NCBI GenBank assembly: GCA_964437445.1
Contig: CAYTGR010000024.1
Location: forward strand, 1-64,000
Length of the DNA: 64,000 nucleotides
From: CAYTGR01 sp964437445
GTDB taxonomy: Bacteria; Chloroflexota; Anaerolineae; B4-G1; SLSP01
Direction: 5' to 3'
The notes under the pieces are model-generated. The model saw nothing but the letters and a program-made list of their open reading frames with translations. It had not been told where the DNA came from and did not search any database. Within the stretch, counting starts at the first letter, position 1. Each line of letters opens with the position of its first letter. A program made the position numbers and the translations under genes. Below are positions 1 through 7,747 of this stretch, piece after piece.

Positions 1-313
1 GGGGCGGGGCCGGGGTGAGGAGCGGCGAAACCCGGGGGGCGGCCAGGGGCGATGATAGCGCGGCTGGGGTCGGAAACGGTGAGGTCAAGGTCTCGGGCGG
101 CGGGGTCGCCTCCGCGCTGGGCGAGGCGGTAGGCGTGGGCGTTATCTCCACGGCCGGCGTGGGGGTGGGCAGGGGAGAGTCAGTCACACCAGCGGTGGCC
201 GGCAGGTCCGGGGGGGGGGCGCTGGCCGGCAGGGACAGTTGGGTCCATAACAGGACCGGCAAAACCCAACCACAGAGGCCACGGGTGAGGGCAGCACGGC
301 GAACGGCAGGCAT
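1..313 (-). CDS. Secreted Pro/Thr-rich protein, N-terminal part (partial)
   Basis: The reading frame starts at an ATG at 313 and stays open for 104 codons to the window edge, where the gene is cut. A strong Shine-Dalgarno sequence (CAGGAGGT) lies 7 bases before the ATG. The protein opens with a short basic region (PAVRRAALTRG), a hydrophobic stretch (WVLPVLLW) and a small-residue site (LPASA), which together look like a Sec signal peptide. A low-complexity run rich in Pro, Thr, Ala and Ser follows, of the kind used as a linker in exported Gram-positive-like and Chloroflexota proteins. No catalytic domain is visible in the part present, so the function is unknown. A consensus promoter at 441-469 drives it. 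Confidence 0.7.
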   Translation of the reverse strand, partial: MPAVRRAALTRGLCGWVLPVLLWTQLSLPASAPPPDLPATAGVTDSPLPTPTPAVEITPTPTASPSAEATPPPETLTSPFPTPAALSSPLAAPRVSPLLTPAPP

Positions 314-440
314 GGATAGACCTCCTGAACTGGATTGAGTAACATACAGGGTTGATTTGGCTTAAAAAGGGTACAGAAAAGATGCTTGCAAAAGGGAAAG
401 AGCTAACTTATATGATTACAACCTTGGTCCACTAAGTATG

Positions 441-469
441 ATTATACTGCCAGAAAATCGGGCTGTCAA
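441..469 (-). promoter_or_regulatory. Consensus sigma-70 promoter for the secreted protein
   Basis: On the minus strand TTGACA (464-469) and TATAAT (441-446) are separated by exactly 17 bases, a perfect match to the housekeeping consensus. It points at the gene starting at 313 and leaves a leader of about 120 bases. The left end of the IS element at 471 lies 1 base upstream of the -35 box, and the CAAT target repeat overlaps the box. Confidence 0.8.
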
Positions 470-470
470 T

Positions 471-488
471 AACCTTTGGTGCTAGTTT
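471..488 (+). repeat. Left terminal inverted repeat of the IS
   Basis: Reads AACCTTTGGTGCTAGTTT, the exact reverse complement of 1338-1355. The transposase stop codon (488-490) overlaps its inner edge. Confidence 0.9.
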
Positions 489-1276
489 TACAGGCTGAAG
501 GGAGCCAGATGGAAATGGACTGCGCCTTCTTCATCAATCTCCCAACCGTCCCATTGGACCAACACATTGAACATCGCCATCGTGTAAGCCAAGCGGCTTT
601 GGAAGTACGCCCATTGGCGATGCATGACCTTTTTGAAATGATTGATCAAGGTCAACATCGCCAGCACGGTTTCCACAATCATGCGACTATTCCATTCTCC
701 CCGTTTGCAGATCTTGAGATTGTCGGGATGCCAATCTGGCTTCACAAACCCTTCGTTGGCAAACAGGACCATGTGCTCGCCCTGGCGCTCCACAACAGCT
801 TGAAAGGCCGCCCCATCGTAGACATTAGCAGTATCCACCGCCCAATCCACTACCAGACCGAGGTGATTGAGCACGCAACACAACTTGCCGCCCACGATCC
901 ACCGCTGGTTCGACAACCCTTGCTTGCCAATTTGCTGCGCACTGCGGCCTTCGCGGCGGGGGTGCAGCAATTCAATCCCATAGGTGTCAAGCAGCCCAAT
1001 GAGAGTGGGCTGCGCCATGAAGCGCGTTGTCCAACGCCGATGCGTATTGAACAGCCGAAACAGCCGCGTGCGCTCCGGCAACCGGGGAAACAAGGGCAGG
1101 TAGTCTCGCGTCAGCCAACGATAGAAAGCCCGATTGCCTACCCCTTTGAGGGCAAACAACAGCGCCAAGGTGACGACTTCGCTCGGATACAGACTAGCCT
1201 GACTATGCTTCGGCACATCGCGCAATTGATCGTCAACACGGCAAAACAATTCTGTGATAAAATCTACGGTAGTCAT
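488..1276 (-). CDS. IS982-like DDE transposase
   Basis: This 262-aa protein would cut and join the ends of the surrounding IS. The N-terminus (MTTVDFITELFCRVDD) matches the DFxTxLFCxVDD-type start typical of IS982 transposases. Candidate DDE residues are the Asp in LLDTYGIELL, the Asp in VVDWAVDTANVYDG and the Glu in WNSRMIVETV. The ATG at 1276 is chosen because AAGGAG lies 7 bases upstream. A longer frame from a TTG at 1339 only adds the leader hairpin sequence. No stop or frameshift is seen, so it is probably active. The family name is from motif memory and could be a neighbouring DDE family. Confidence 0.85.
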   Translation of the reverse strand: MTTVDFITELFCRVDDQLRDVPKHSQASLYPSEVVTLALLFALKGVGNRAFYRWLTRDYLPLFPRLPERTRLFRLFNTHRRWTTRFMAQPTLIGLLDTYGIELLHPRREGRSAQQIGKQGLSNQRWIVGGKLCCVLNHLGLVVDWAVDTANVYDGAAFQAVVERQGEHMVLFANEGFVKPDWHPDNLKICKRGEWNSRMIVETVLAMLTLINHFKKVMHRQWAYFQSRLAYTMAMFNVLVQWDGWEIDEEGAVHFHLAPFSL

Positions 1277-1339
1277 GAGATTCTCCTTTCTGCTTAGGTG
1301 GCTCTCCCTATAGCATAGGAGAATCTCATGCTTTTTCAA
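1274..1339 (-). promoter_or_regulatory. Transposase promoter and RBS-masking inverted repeat
   Basis: A perfect 14-bp inverted repeat (1274-1287 and 1317-1330) places the Shine-Dalgarno sequence and ATG of the transposase in one arm. A likely promoter on the minus strand is TTGAAA (1334-1339), 16 bases, TATGCT (1312-1317), giving a start near 1305. The element's own transcript would therefore lack the 5' arm and be translatable. Read-through transcripts from outside would carry both arms and hide the start. IS10 and IS50 are known to block translation of outside transcripts this way. For this element it is inferred. Confidence 0.6.
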
Positions 1340-1355
1340 ACTAGCACCAAAGGTT
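1338..1355 (-). repeat. Right terminal inverted repeat of the IS
   Basis: Exact reverse complement of the left end (471-488). It is followed by the CAAT target copy at 1356-1359. Confidence 0.9.
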
Positions 1356-1469
1356 CAATAGTATTCGGGGTGCAAAATCGCGTAATTTTTGGGACAAGAG
1401 TCCACAGCGGGACTCGGCAAAACTGGAGATAGTCCCCCGGTCAGGGCAGTGAGGACCTGGTCCCGCAAG

Positions 1470-1575
1470 GAATTCACCATGACCTTGCGCGGTTCACCAG
1501 CAGTGGCATGAAAATTTCACGCCAGGCTTTTAAGGGGTTTGTTTGCGCCTCTGCGTCTTGGCGTGAGAAAGTCTT
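1470..1575. repeat. Degenerate intergenic repeat next to polA
   Basis: 1470-1516 (GAATTCACC, then GGTTCACCAGCAGTGG, then ATGAAAATT) resembles the first third of the leader repeat seen whole at 21109-21230, but lacks the hairpin and Shine-Dalgarno end. 1542-1570 is a separate TTTGCGCCTCTGCGTC-type sequence. I see no gene between the IS and polA. Confidence 0.45.
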
Positions 1576-1605
1576 ATATTTTCCTTCAAGTGAGGAACAG
1601 GCCGC

Positions 1606-4434
1606 CTACGCCATCTCCTCCCAGTTGGGGCCGACTTCCACGTCCACCTTGAGTGGCGCGGCCAGCGTAAAGGCCCGCTCCATTGCCTCGCGGATCAGCG
1701 GGATCACGCTCTCCACTTCTTCGCGCGGGGCTTCCAGCACCAGCTCGTCGTGTACCTGCAGGATCATCCGGGCGCGCAGGCCGGCCTGGCGCAGGCCGGC
1801 CCGTAAACGCAGCATCGCCAGCTTGATCAGATCCGCCGCTGTCCCCTGGATCGGCGCATTGATGGCCATGCGGAGCGCCGCCTGGCGCTGCTGCGCGGGC
1901 AGCCGGCTTCCCGGCGCCAGCTCCGGGAAATAACGGCGGCGGCCCAACAGCGTCTCCACGTAACCGCGCTCCTCCGCCTCGCGCTGCAAGCGCTCCATGT
2001 AGGCGCGCGCCTGGGGGAAACGTTCAAAGTAGCGGCGGATGAAGCTGTCGGCCTCTTCCGGCGTGACGCCGATCTGGGCAGCCAGCCCGTAGGCCCCCTG
2101 CCCGTAGATCAGCCCGAAGTTGACCGCCTTCGCCACCCGGCGCATCTCTGAAGTCACCTCTGCCAGCGGCACCGCGTAGACCGCGGCGGCGGTCGTGGCG
2201 TGAATGTCCTCGCCCCGGGCGAAGGCCGCCAGCAGCCCCTCGTCGCCGGAAACGTGCGCCATGATGCGCAGCTCCACCTGCGAGTAGTCGGCCCCCACCA
2301 GCACCCAGCCCTCCTCCGCAATGAAGGCCCGGCGCACCCGCCGGCCCTCCTCGGTGCGGATCGGGATATTCTGCAGGTTGGGATCAGAAGACGAAATCCG
2401 CCCGGTCACCGTTCCCGTCTGGTTGTACGAGGTGTGCACGCGCCCGGTCGCCGGATTGACCAGCTGCGGCAGCGCGTCCACATACGTGGACTTGAGTTTG
2501 GAGAGCGACCGGTGCTCCAGGATGAGGTCCACTACCGGATGCATACCGCGCAGCCGCTCCAGCACCTCGGCGTCGGTGGAATAGTGCCCTGATTGGGTCT
2601 TGCGGATGCCGCGTGTGGAAAGGCCCAGCCGGGTGAAGAGGACCGTGGAAAGCTGCTGGGTGGAGTTGACGTTAAACGGGCCACCCGCGAGGCGGTAAAT
2701 CTCCTGCTCCAGCGCGGCCAGACGGCCGGCCAGCTCGCCGGAAAGGCGCTCCAGATAAGGCAGGTCCAGTTTGACGCCGGTCAGCTCTATCTCGGCCAGC
2801 ACGGGAATGAGCGGCAGTTCCAGGTCGCGGAAGAGCGCGGTTTGCTGGTGCTGTTCCAGTTCGGCCTTGAGCGGCGCTACCAGGCGGCGGGTCATGTCGG
2901 CGTCGGCGCCGGCGTAGGGGACCACTTGCTTGAGCGGGACGGCGTCCATGCGCCGCTGCTCTTTGCCCCGCCCGATCAGCTCGTGGATCTCGGTCATCTT
3001 GACGCCGAGGCGGGCCCAGGCCAGGTTTTTCAGCCCCAGGTTGGGCGAGGCCGGGTTGAGCACCCACTCGGCGATCAGCGGATCAAACGCCAATCCGGCC
3101 AGCGGGAGGCCCGCCCGTTGCAAAACTTTGAGGTCAAACTTGAGGTTGTGCCCCGCTTTGGGCAGCGCTGGATCGGCCAGCAGCGGCCCCAGGTGCTGAC
3201 GCACCGCCTCCAACGGCAGCACCGGCTCGCCGGCCGGCGCGCGCAGCGGGAGGTACCACGCCACGCCCTCGCGGTCGCTCAAGGAGATTCCCACCAGCTC
3301 CGCCTGGGTGGAATCGGTGCTCGTCGTCTCGGTATCCACCACCAATAACGCTCCGGGCAGGGCAGCGGAAACGCGCAAGGTAGCGACGAGCGCCGCTAAA
3401 TCCGCCTCGGTCCCGACCAGACGGTAGTCGCCCAGCCCCGCGCCCGGGGCAGGTGCAGCGGGTGGCGTGGCGAGCAGCTCCTCGCCAAAGAGCGCCAGCT
3501 GTCCGGCTCCGGTCACTTCCCCGCCCTGCCGGGCCGGGGGTTCAGCGGGACGGGGGCCCGCCGGTTCACCCAACTCCGGCAAGCGATTGAGCAGCGAGCG
3601 GAACTCCAGTTCGCGCAGGAGCGCCAGCAGCCGTTCCCGGTCGTAAGGCCCGCGCCGGGCCGCGGCCTGATCCAACGTCACCGGCGCGTCGCGGACGATG
3701 CGGGCCAGGTGGCGGCTCAGCCGCGCCGACTCGCGCCCCGCTTCCAACGCCTTGCGGTAACGGGGCGCGAGCTCGTCCAGATGTTCGTAAATCCCCTCCA
3801 ACGTGCGGTACTGCTGGAGCAGGGCCACCGCCCCCTTCTCCCCCACCCCGGCGACACCGGGAATGGCATCGGAAGCGTCGCCCATCAGCGCCTTGAGGTC
3901 CACCAGCTGCGCCGGGACCAGGCCATATTTCTCCTTGACGGCGGCCGGCGTGTAGTAAATCTTGTCGTCAAAGCGGCGGCCGGAGGTGAGCACGGTAATG
4001 TGCTCGTCCACCAGCTGGAGGGCATCGCGGTCGCCGGTGACGATGAGGACGTCCAGCCCGGCCTCCTCGGCCTGGCGCGAGAGGGTCCCCAGCAGATCGT
4101 CGGCCTCGTAGTCGTCCAGATCTATGGCCGGGAGCGCCAGGGCCGCGACCAGCTCGCGCACCCGCGCCATCTGAGTCTGCATCTCCTCCGGCATCCGGGC
4201 ACGGTGCGCTTTGTAGCCGGCGTAATCACGCACGCGGAATGAGGGGCCCTTATCAAACGTGACGACGGCGTACTCCGGCTTTTCGTCGGCCAGCACGCTG
4301 AGCAGCATGGAGGCGAAGCCGTAGACGGCGTTGGTCGGCTCGCCCTTAGAGGTCTTGAGGTCGGGCGGCAGCGCGTGGAAGGCCCGGTAGGCCAGCGAAT
4401 GACCGTCTACGAGGACGATCCTGGGACGGGACAT
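1606..4434 (-). CDS. polA: DNA polymerase I
   Basis: This 942-aa family A polymerase fills gaps and removes RNA primers during replication and repair. Three domains are visible. The 5'-3' exonuclease fills roughly residues 1-290 (VDGHSLAYRAFHA at the start, DYEADDLLGTL and VTGDRDALQLV metal-site segments). The 3'-5' exonuclease has its acidic motifs kept: DTET near 366, GHNLKFDLK and YAGADADMTRR. The polymerase domain has motif A DYSQVELR near 714, motif B RRVAKAVNFGLIYG near 765 and motif C QVHDELV near 894, so proofreading and synthesis both look active. The ATG at 4434 has AGGAGGT upstream. The longer frame from 4494 adds only leader sequence. Confidence 0.97.
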   Translation of the reverse strand: MSRPRIVLVDGHSLAYRAFHALPPDLKTSKGEPTNAVYGFASMLLSVLADEKPEYAVVTFDKGPSFRVRDYAGYKAHRARMPEEMQTQMARVRELVAALALPAIDLDDYEADDLLGTLSRQAEEAGLDVLIVTGDRDALQLVDEHITVLTSGRRFDDKIYYTPAAVKEKYGLVPAQLVDLKALMGDASDAIPGVAGVGEKGAVALLQQYRTLEGIYEHLDELAPRYRKALEAGRESARLSRHLARIVRDAPVTLDQAAARRGPYDRERLLALLRELEFRSLLNRLPELGEPAGPRPAEPPARQGGEVTGAGQLALFGEELLATPPAAPAPGAGLGDYRLVGTEADLAALVATLRVSAALPGALLVVDTETTSTDSTQAELVGISLSDREGVAWYLPLRAPAGEPVLPLEAVRQHLGPLLADPALPKAGHNLKFDLKVLQRAGLPLAGLAFDPLIAEWVLNPASPNLGLKNLAWARLGVKMTEIHELIGRGKEQRRMDAVPLKQVVPYAGADADMTRRLVAPLKAELEQHQQTALFRDLELPLIPVLAEIELTGVKLDLPYLERLSGELAGRLAALEQEIYRLAGGPFNVNSTQQLSTVLFTRLGLSTRGIRKTQSGHYSTDAEVLERLRGMHPVVDLILEHRSLSKLKSTYVDALPQLVNPATGRVHTSYNQTGTVTGRISSSDPNLQNIPIRTEEGRRVRRAFIAEEGWVLVGADYSQVELRIMAHVSGDEGLLAAFARGEDIHATTAAAVYAVPLAEVTSEMRRVAKAVNFGLIYGQGAYGLAAQIGVTPEEADSFIRRYFERFPQARAYMERLQREAEERGYVETLLGRRRYFPELAPGSRLPAQQRQAALRMAINAPIQGTAADLIKLAMLRLRAGLRQAGLRARMILQVHDELVLEAPREEVESVIPLIREAMERAFTLAAPLKVDVEVGPNWEEMA

Positions 4435-4456
4435 AGGGCCACCTCCTGTCAGGGGA

Positions 4457-4509
4457 TTAAGAAGTAAGAAGTGAAGAGTAAAACACGACTTCACCCTTCA
4501 CTTCTTAAC
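4457..4509. repeat. Inverted repeat between the CpXC gene and polA
   Basis: AAGAAGTGAAG (4466-4476) and CTTCACTTCTT (4496-4506) can pair as an 11-bp stem inside a run of AAGTAAGAAGTG-type sequence. There is no T-run, so it is more likely a dispersed repeat than a terminator. Confidence 0.4.
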
Positions 4510-4545
4510 TCCTACTACTCACTCCTTATTGCACTGCTCACGCCG

Positions 4546-5988
4546 TTACTTCTTGGCAATAATCAACCCGCTGGGGCGCTGCTCCTCGCCAGGACGGAGC
4601 GGGGCCGGCGCGGAGGGCGGCGGCGTGGGAGCCGCCGGACCGGTGGTCGGCGCTGGCGCTGGCGCCGGCGCGACAAAGGCCTGCGCCCGGGCGCGGACCT
4701 CCGCCAACCGGGCCGCCACTTCCGGCTCGCCCTGCTCGCGGCTGTTCGCCTCCAGCGCCTCTAACAACTGGAAGAACGGTTCCCGTAACAGCCCGCGATT
4801 TTTATCCAACAGCTGGTTGAGCTGTTCTTCGGAAGCCGCCGCCAACAGCCGGCGGGCCAGAGCGACCTCGGGCGGTAACGTCTCCTCGGCCACCCGTTCC
4901 ACCACCTGGCCTACCCCCTGCAGCGCCTGGAGCAGCTCCTGGTTGCCGGTCTGCGCGGCCTGTTCCATTTGGTCGCGCAGGACGGCGAAGAAGAGCTCGT
5001 CCAGTTCGGAGAGATGGCTGTGCGCCATCTTGAGCGGATCCTCGGAGTTGACCAACCGCTCCAGGAAAGCGAGCCGGGCTTCCACCGCATCCTTGCCTGC
5101 CTGCATCAGCTCCTCGCGCAATTCCAGCAAGCGGCGACGCAGCGCCGTGAGCCGCTCTTTTTCGGCCGGCGTCTCGGCGCGCTCAATCCGCTGGAGAAAG
5201 GCCTGGAAGAAAGCGTAATCCATCAGGTTGACGCCGGCCTGCAGCAAAATGGCCAGCGTCTCCTCATCGGGAGCCGCCAACACGGCCTCCAGTAGCGACC
5301 AACGGTTCGGATCGGCCGCAAACTTCTGGATGATCTCGGTGCGTTGCGCCAGCTGCTGTCCCACCGGATGGTGCTCCACCAGGTAACGGTAGAGTGCCTG
5401 CACGCGGGCGATGTCAGCCTGAGAATTAGAGGCCGCCACCAGACGCAGCGTATAATCCAGGAAGGCAAAGAGGTTTTCATCCACCAGGTCGCCCTTTTCC
5501 TGGAGCTTGCTCTCCCATTCTTCCTGGGGGGCCTGGAGCAGTTCCCCCACCAGCTCTTGCTGCTGGCGGTTGCGCTCCAGGTCGGCCTCCGTCACGCCGT
5601 CGGCCTCCAGCACCCGGCGGATCAGCGTATCCAGGTTGAAGAAGGTCTCCGGCTGCAACAGGTAGCCCTTGCGCTCCTCCAGGGGGAGGGAATCCACCAG
5701 CTCCCGCGTCAGCCGGCCGGCGAATTGCTGGCGCTCCACCTCGGTCTTGCCCAGCTCCATCGGCAGGTAGAGCAGCGCCATCTCATGCCCTGGATCGTGG
5801 TACAGGAACGGCACATTGAGCTTGCCGCCGGTCCCGCACGAAGGGCAAACGGCAACGTTGACCATCCCGCTGAGCAGCCGGCCTTTGGCCTCCGCATCCA
5901 CCCGCACATCCAGGATTTGCTCAATCGGCGTCTGGAACCGGGTCCCACACGCCGGACAGTTTACAGCAGCATAGTATCGTGTCGACAT
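4546..5988 (-). CDS. CpXC-domain zinc-ribbon protein
   Basis: The 480-aa protein begins with a CpXC-type domain (about residues 1-125). CPACG and CPSCG pairs are spaced as in a zinc ribbon, then comes a conserved beta-rich segment with FLYHDPGHEMALLYLP. The rest is mostly charged, helix-forming sequence that could form coiled coils (ETPAEKERLTALRRRLLELREELMQ region). It ends in a Pro/Ala tail of about 45 residues. The CpXC family has no established biochemical role. No signal peptide or membrane segment is seen, so it is probably cytoplasmic. The ATG at 5988 has TAAGGAG upstream. It lies 111 bases before polA in the same direction. Confidence 0.8.
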   Translation of the reverse strand: MSTRYYAAVNCPACGTRFQTPIEQILDVRVDAEAKGRLLSGMVNVAVCPSCGTGGKLNVPFLYHDPGHEMALLYLPMELGKTEVERQQFAGRLTRELVDSLPLEERKGYLLQPETFFNLDTLIRRVLEADGVTEADLERNRQQQELVGELLQAPQEEWESKLQEKGDLVDENLFAFLDYTLRLVAASNSQADIARVQALYRYLVEHHPVGQQLAQRTEIIQKFAADPNRWSLLEAVLAAPDEETLAILLQAGVNLMDYAFFQAFLQRIERAETPAEKERLTALRRRLLELREELMQAGKDAVEARLAFLERLVNSEDPLKMAHSHLSELDELFFAVLRDQMEQAAQTGNQELLQALQGVGQVVERVAEETLPPEVALARRLLAAASEEQLNQLLDKNRGLLREPFFQLLEALEANSREQGEPEVAARLAEVRARAQAFVAPAPAPAPTTGPAAPTPPPSAPAPLRPGEEQRPSGLIIAKK

Positions 5989-6113
5989 GGTACTTCTCCT
6001 TAGGTAAAATTCCTTACTTCAGATAAGGTATAGCTGTTTTGACCCAGACGGCAGACCCAGACCACATAAGCCAGATCGCGGGCGACCCGCGGTCAATAGT
6101 CGGCGGCCGGCGG

Positions 6114-7712
6114 TCAGTGATCGGTCGTCGTTCGTAGCGCCAGTCCCGTCTCGCGCGGGATCGCCACATAGAAGGTCGCCCCCTGGCCCGGCGCGCTCTG
6201 CACCCAAATGCGCCCGCCGTGCGCCCGGACGATGGCCCGCGTGAGATAGAGCCCCAGACCGGTGCCGGCCACCGCGCGCGTCTCCGGCCCTTCCACCCGG
6301 TAGAACCGCTCAAAGATGCGCTCCTGCTCTTCCAGCGGGATGCCGACCCCCTGGTCACTGACCGAGAGGGTCACCTCGGCCGGAGAGGCTGCCCCTTGGA
6401 CCACCACGTCACCGCCGCGCGGCGAGTATTTGATGGCGTTGGAAACCAGATTGTCCAACACCTGTTCCAGCCGCCGGGCGTCGCCCCGCACGGTCGGGAA
6501 CGGCTCGGGGAACTCCAGCCGCAGCGAGTGGCGCGTTGCCTGAGGCTGATACCGTTCCACCACCCGCCGGGCGATCTCGCGCAGGTCCACTTCCTCCACA
6601 TCCTGGAAGGGCAGCCCGCCCGCTTGCAGGCGCGAGGCATCCAGCAGATCGTCCACCAGCCGGGCCAACCGGTCGCTCTCCTCCACAATCGTCGCCAGCA
6701 ATTCGTGGGCCAGCGCCGGGTCGTTCAAGGCATCGGACCGGCTCAGCGTCTCCGCATAGCCTTTGATGACGGCCACCGGCGTCTTGAGCTCGTGCGAGAC
6801 GATGGAGATAAAAGTGTCCTTCAGCGCATCGGCCTGGCGGAAACGGGTGATCTCGCGGACGTTGCCGATGATATTCAAGATACGCCCGGCCGCTAACAAC
6901 GGCGCGTAGGTGATCCCAACGCTGACCAGGCTGCCGTTGCGCCGCCGCAGTTCTCCTTCCACATAAAGCGGGCGGCCTTCCCGGCCCGGCCAGCCCCCCG
7001 CCACCGCCTGGCTCAAGGGCTTGCCAGAATCCAGCCGTGCCAGCACCATGATGTCGTCATGCGGGCGGCCGACCACGTCCGCCGCCGGCCAGCCGGTCAA
7101 CGTTGCCAGCGCGCTGTTGATCCGCTCAATGCTCAGATCGGGCCGCAGGACCAGCACGCCGTCGGCGATAGATTCTACCAGCGCGTCCAACCGGCGGCGC
7201 TCGGTGACCGCCGCCTCGTACAGCCGGGCGTTGTGGACGGCAATGGCGGCGTAATCGGCAAAACTGGCAAGGATCTGCCGGTCGTCTGGCGAGAAGAGGC
7301 CACTGTGCGACCGGAAAACGAAAATGACCCCCACCAGCGCGCGCTCTTCCACCAGCGGCAGGGCGACCACCTGCCGCAGCAACAACCCTGTCTCCTCAGC
7401 AATCCGCGCCACCTTGTCCGCCAGATTGGGAATGGCAAAGTTGGTTGGGTCGGCGGTCTCCGGCACCTCGGCCACCAGCGGATCAAACGCCTGGATCAGC
7501 GCCGGCGGCAGGCCGTAGCTGGCCCACGAGGAGAAAGTACCGTCCTCGTTCCGCAACGCGATCACCCCGACGCCCCCTTGCAGCAAATCCACCGCCGCTT
7601 GCAGGATCAGCTGCAACACGGCACGCAAATTCAGCCGCGAGACCAACGCCCGGGCAATCGTCAGCAGGTAGTCGCGCTGACGGATGCGGAAATCAGTAAA
7701 GACCAGCGACAT
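6114..7712 (-). CDS. Soluble GAF-PAS sensor histidine kinase
   Basis: This 532-aa kinase should autophosphorylate on His and pass phosphate to a response regulator. An N-terminal GAF domain (about 20-170) is followed by a PAS domain (about 175-290). The HisKA box VSHELKTP carries the likely phospho-acceptor near residue 306. The HATPase domain has the N box (LVSNAIKYS, near 424), G1 (DQGVGIP, near 454) and G2 (GTGLGLYL, near 486). No transmembrane helix is visible, so it senses a cytoplasmic signal. No response regulator gene lies nearby, making it an orphan kinase. The upstream Shine-Dalgarno is weak (GGGTG). Confidence 0.93.
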   Translation of the reverse strand: MSLVFTDFRIRQRDYLLTIARALVSRLNLRAVLQLILQAAVDLLQGGVGVIALRNEDGTFSSWASYGLPPALIQAFDPLVAEVPETADPTNFAIPNLADKVARIAEETGLLLRQVVALPLVEERALVGVIFVFRSHSGLFSPDDRQILASFADYAAIAVHNARLYEAAVTERRRLDALVESIADGVLVLRPDLSIERINSALATLTGWPAADVVGRPHDDIMVLARLDSGKPLSQAVAGGWPGREGRPLYVEGELRRRNGSLVSVGITYAPLLAAGRILNIIGNVREITRFRQADALKDTFISIVSHELKTPVAVIKGYAETLSRSDALNDPALAHELLATIVEESDRLARLVDDLLDASRLQAGGLPFQDVEEVDLREIARRVVERYQPQATRHSLRLEFPEPFPTVRGDARRLEQVLDNLVSNAIKYSPRGGDVVVQGAASPAEVTLSVSDQGVGIPLEEQERIFERFYRVEGPETRAVAGTGLGLYLTRAIVRAHGGRIWVQSAPGQGATFYVAIPRETGLALRTTTDH

Positions 7713-7747
7713 CGTTACACCCGGTCACGAGCCACAAACGCCATGGC

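Larger units (their letters stand above)
471..1355. mobile_element. Complete IS982-like insertion sequence, 885 bp
   Basis: The element is bounded by perfect 18-bp inverted repeats (471-488 and 1338-1355) and flanked on both sides by CAAT, a probable 4-bp target duplication (467-470 and 1356-1359). It holds a single transposase gene on the minus strand whose stop codon lies in the left repeat. All parts look intact, so the insertion seems recent. It sits between a secreted-protein promoter and the 3' end of polA and breaks no gene. The IS982 assignment rests on the transposase. Confidence 0.88.

Noticed and set aside
476..1297. Long plus-strand frame across the IS
   Set aside because: It is antisense to the transposase, which has the ribosome-binding site and family motifs.
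2593..3348. Plus-strand frame inside polA
   Set aside because: A GC-rich shadow of polA; no ribosome-binding site and no recognisable domain.
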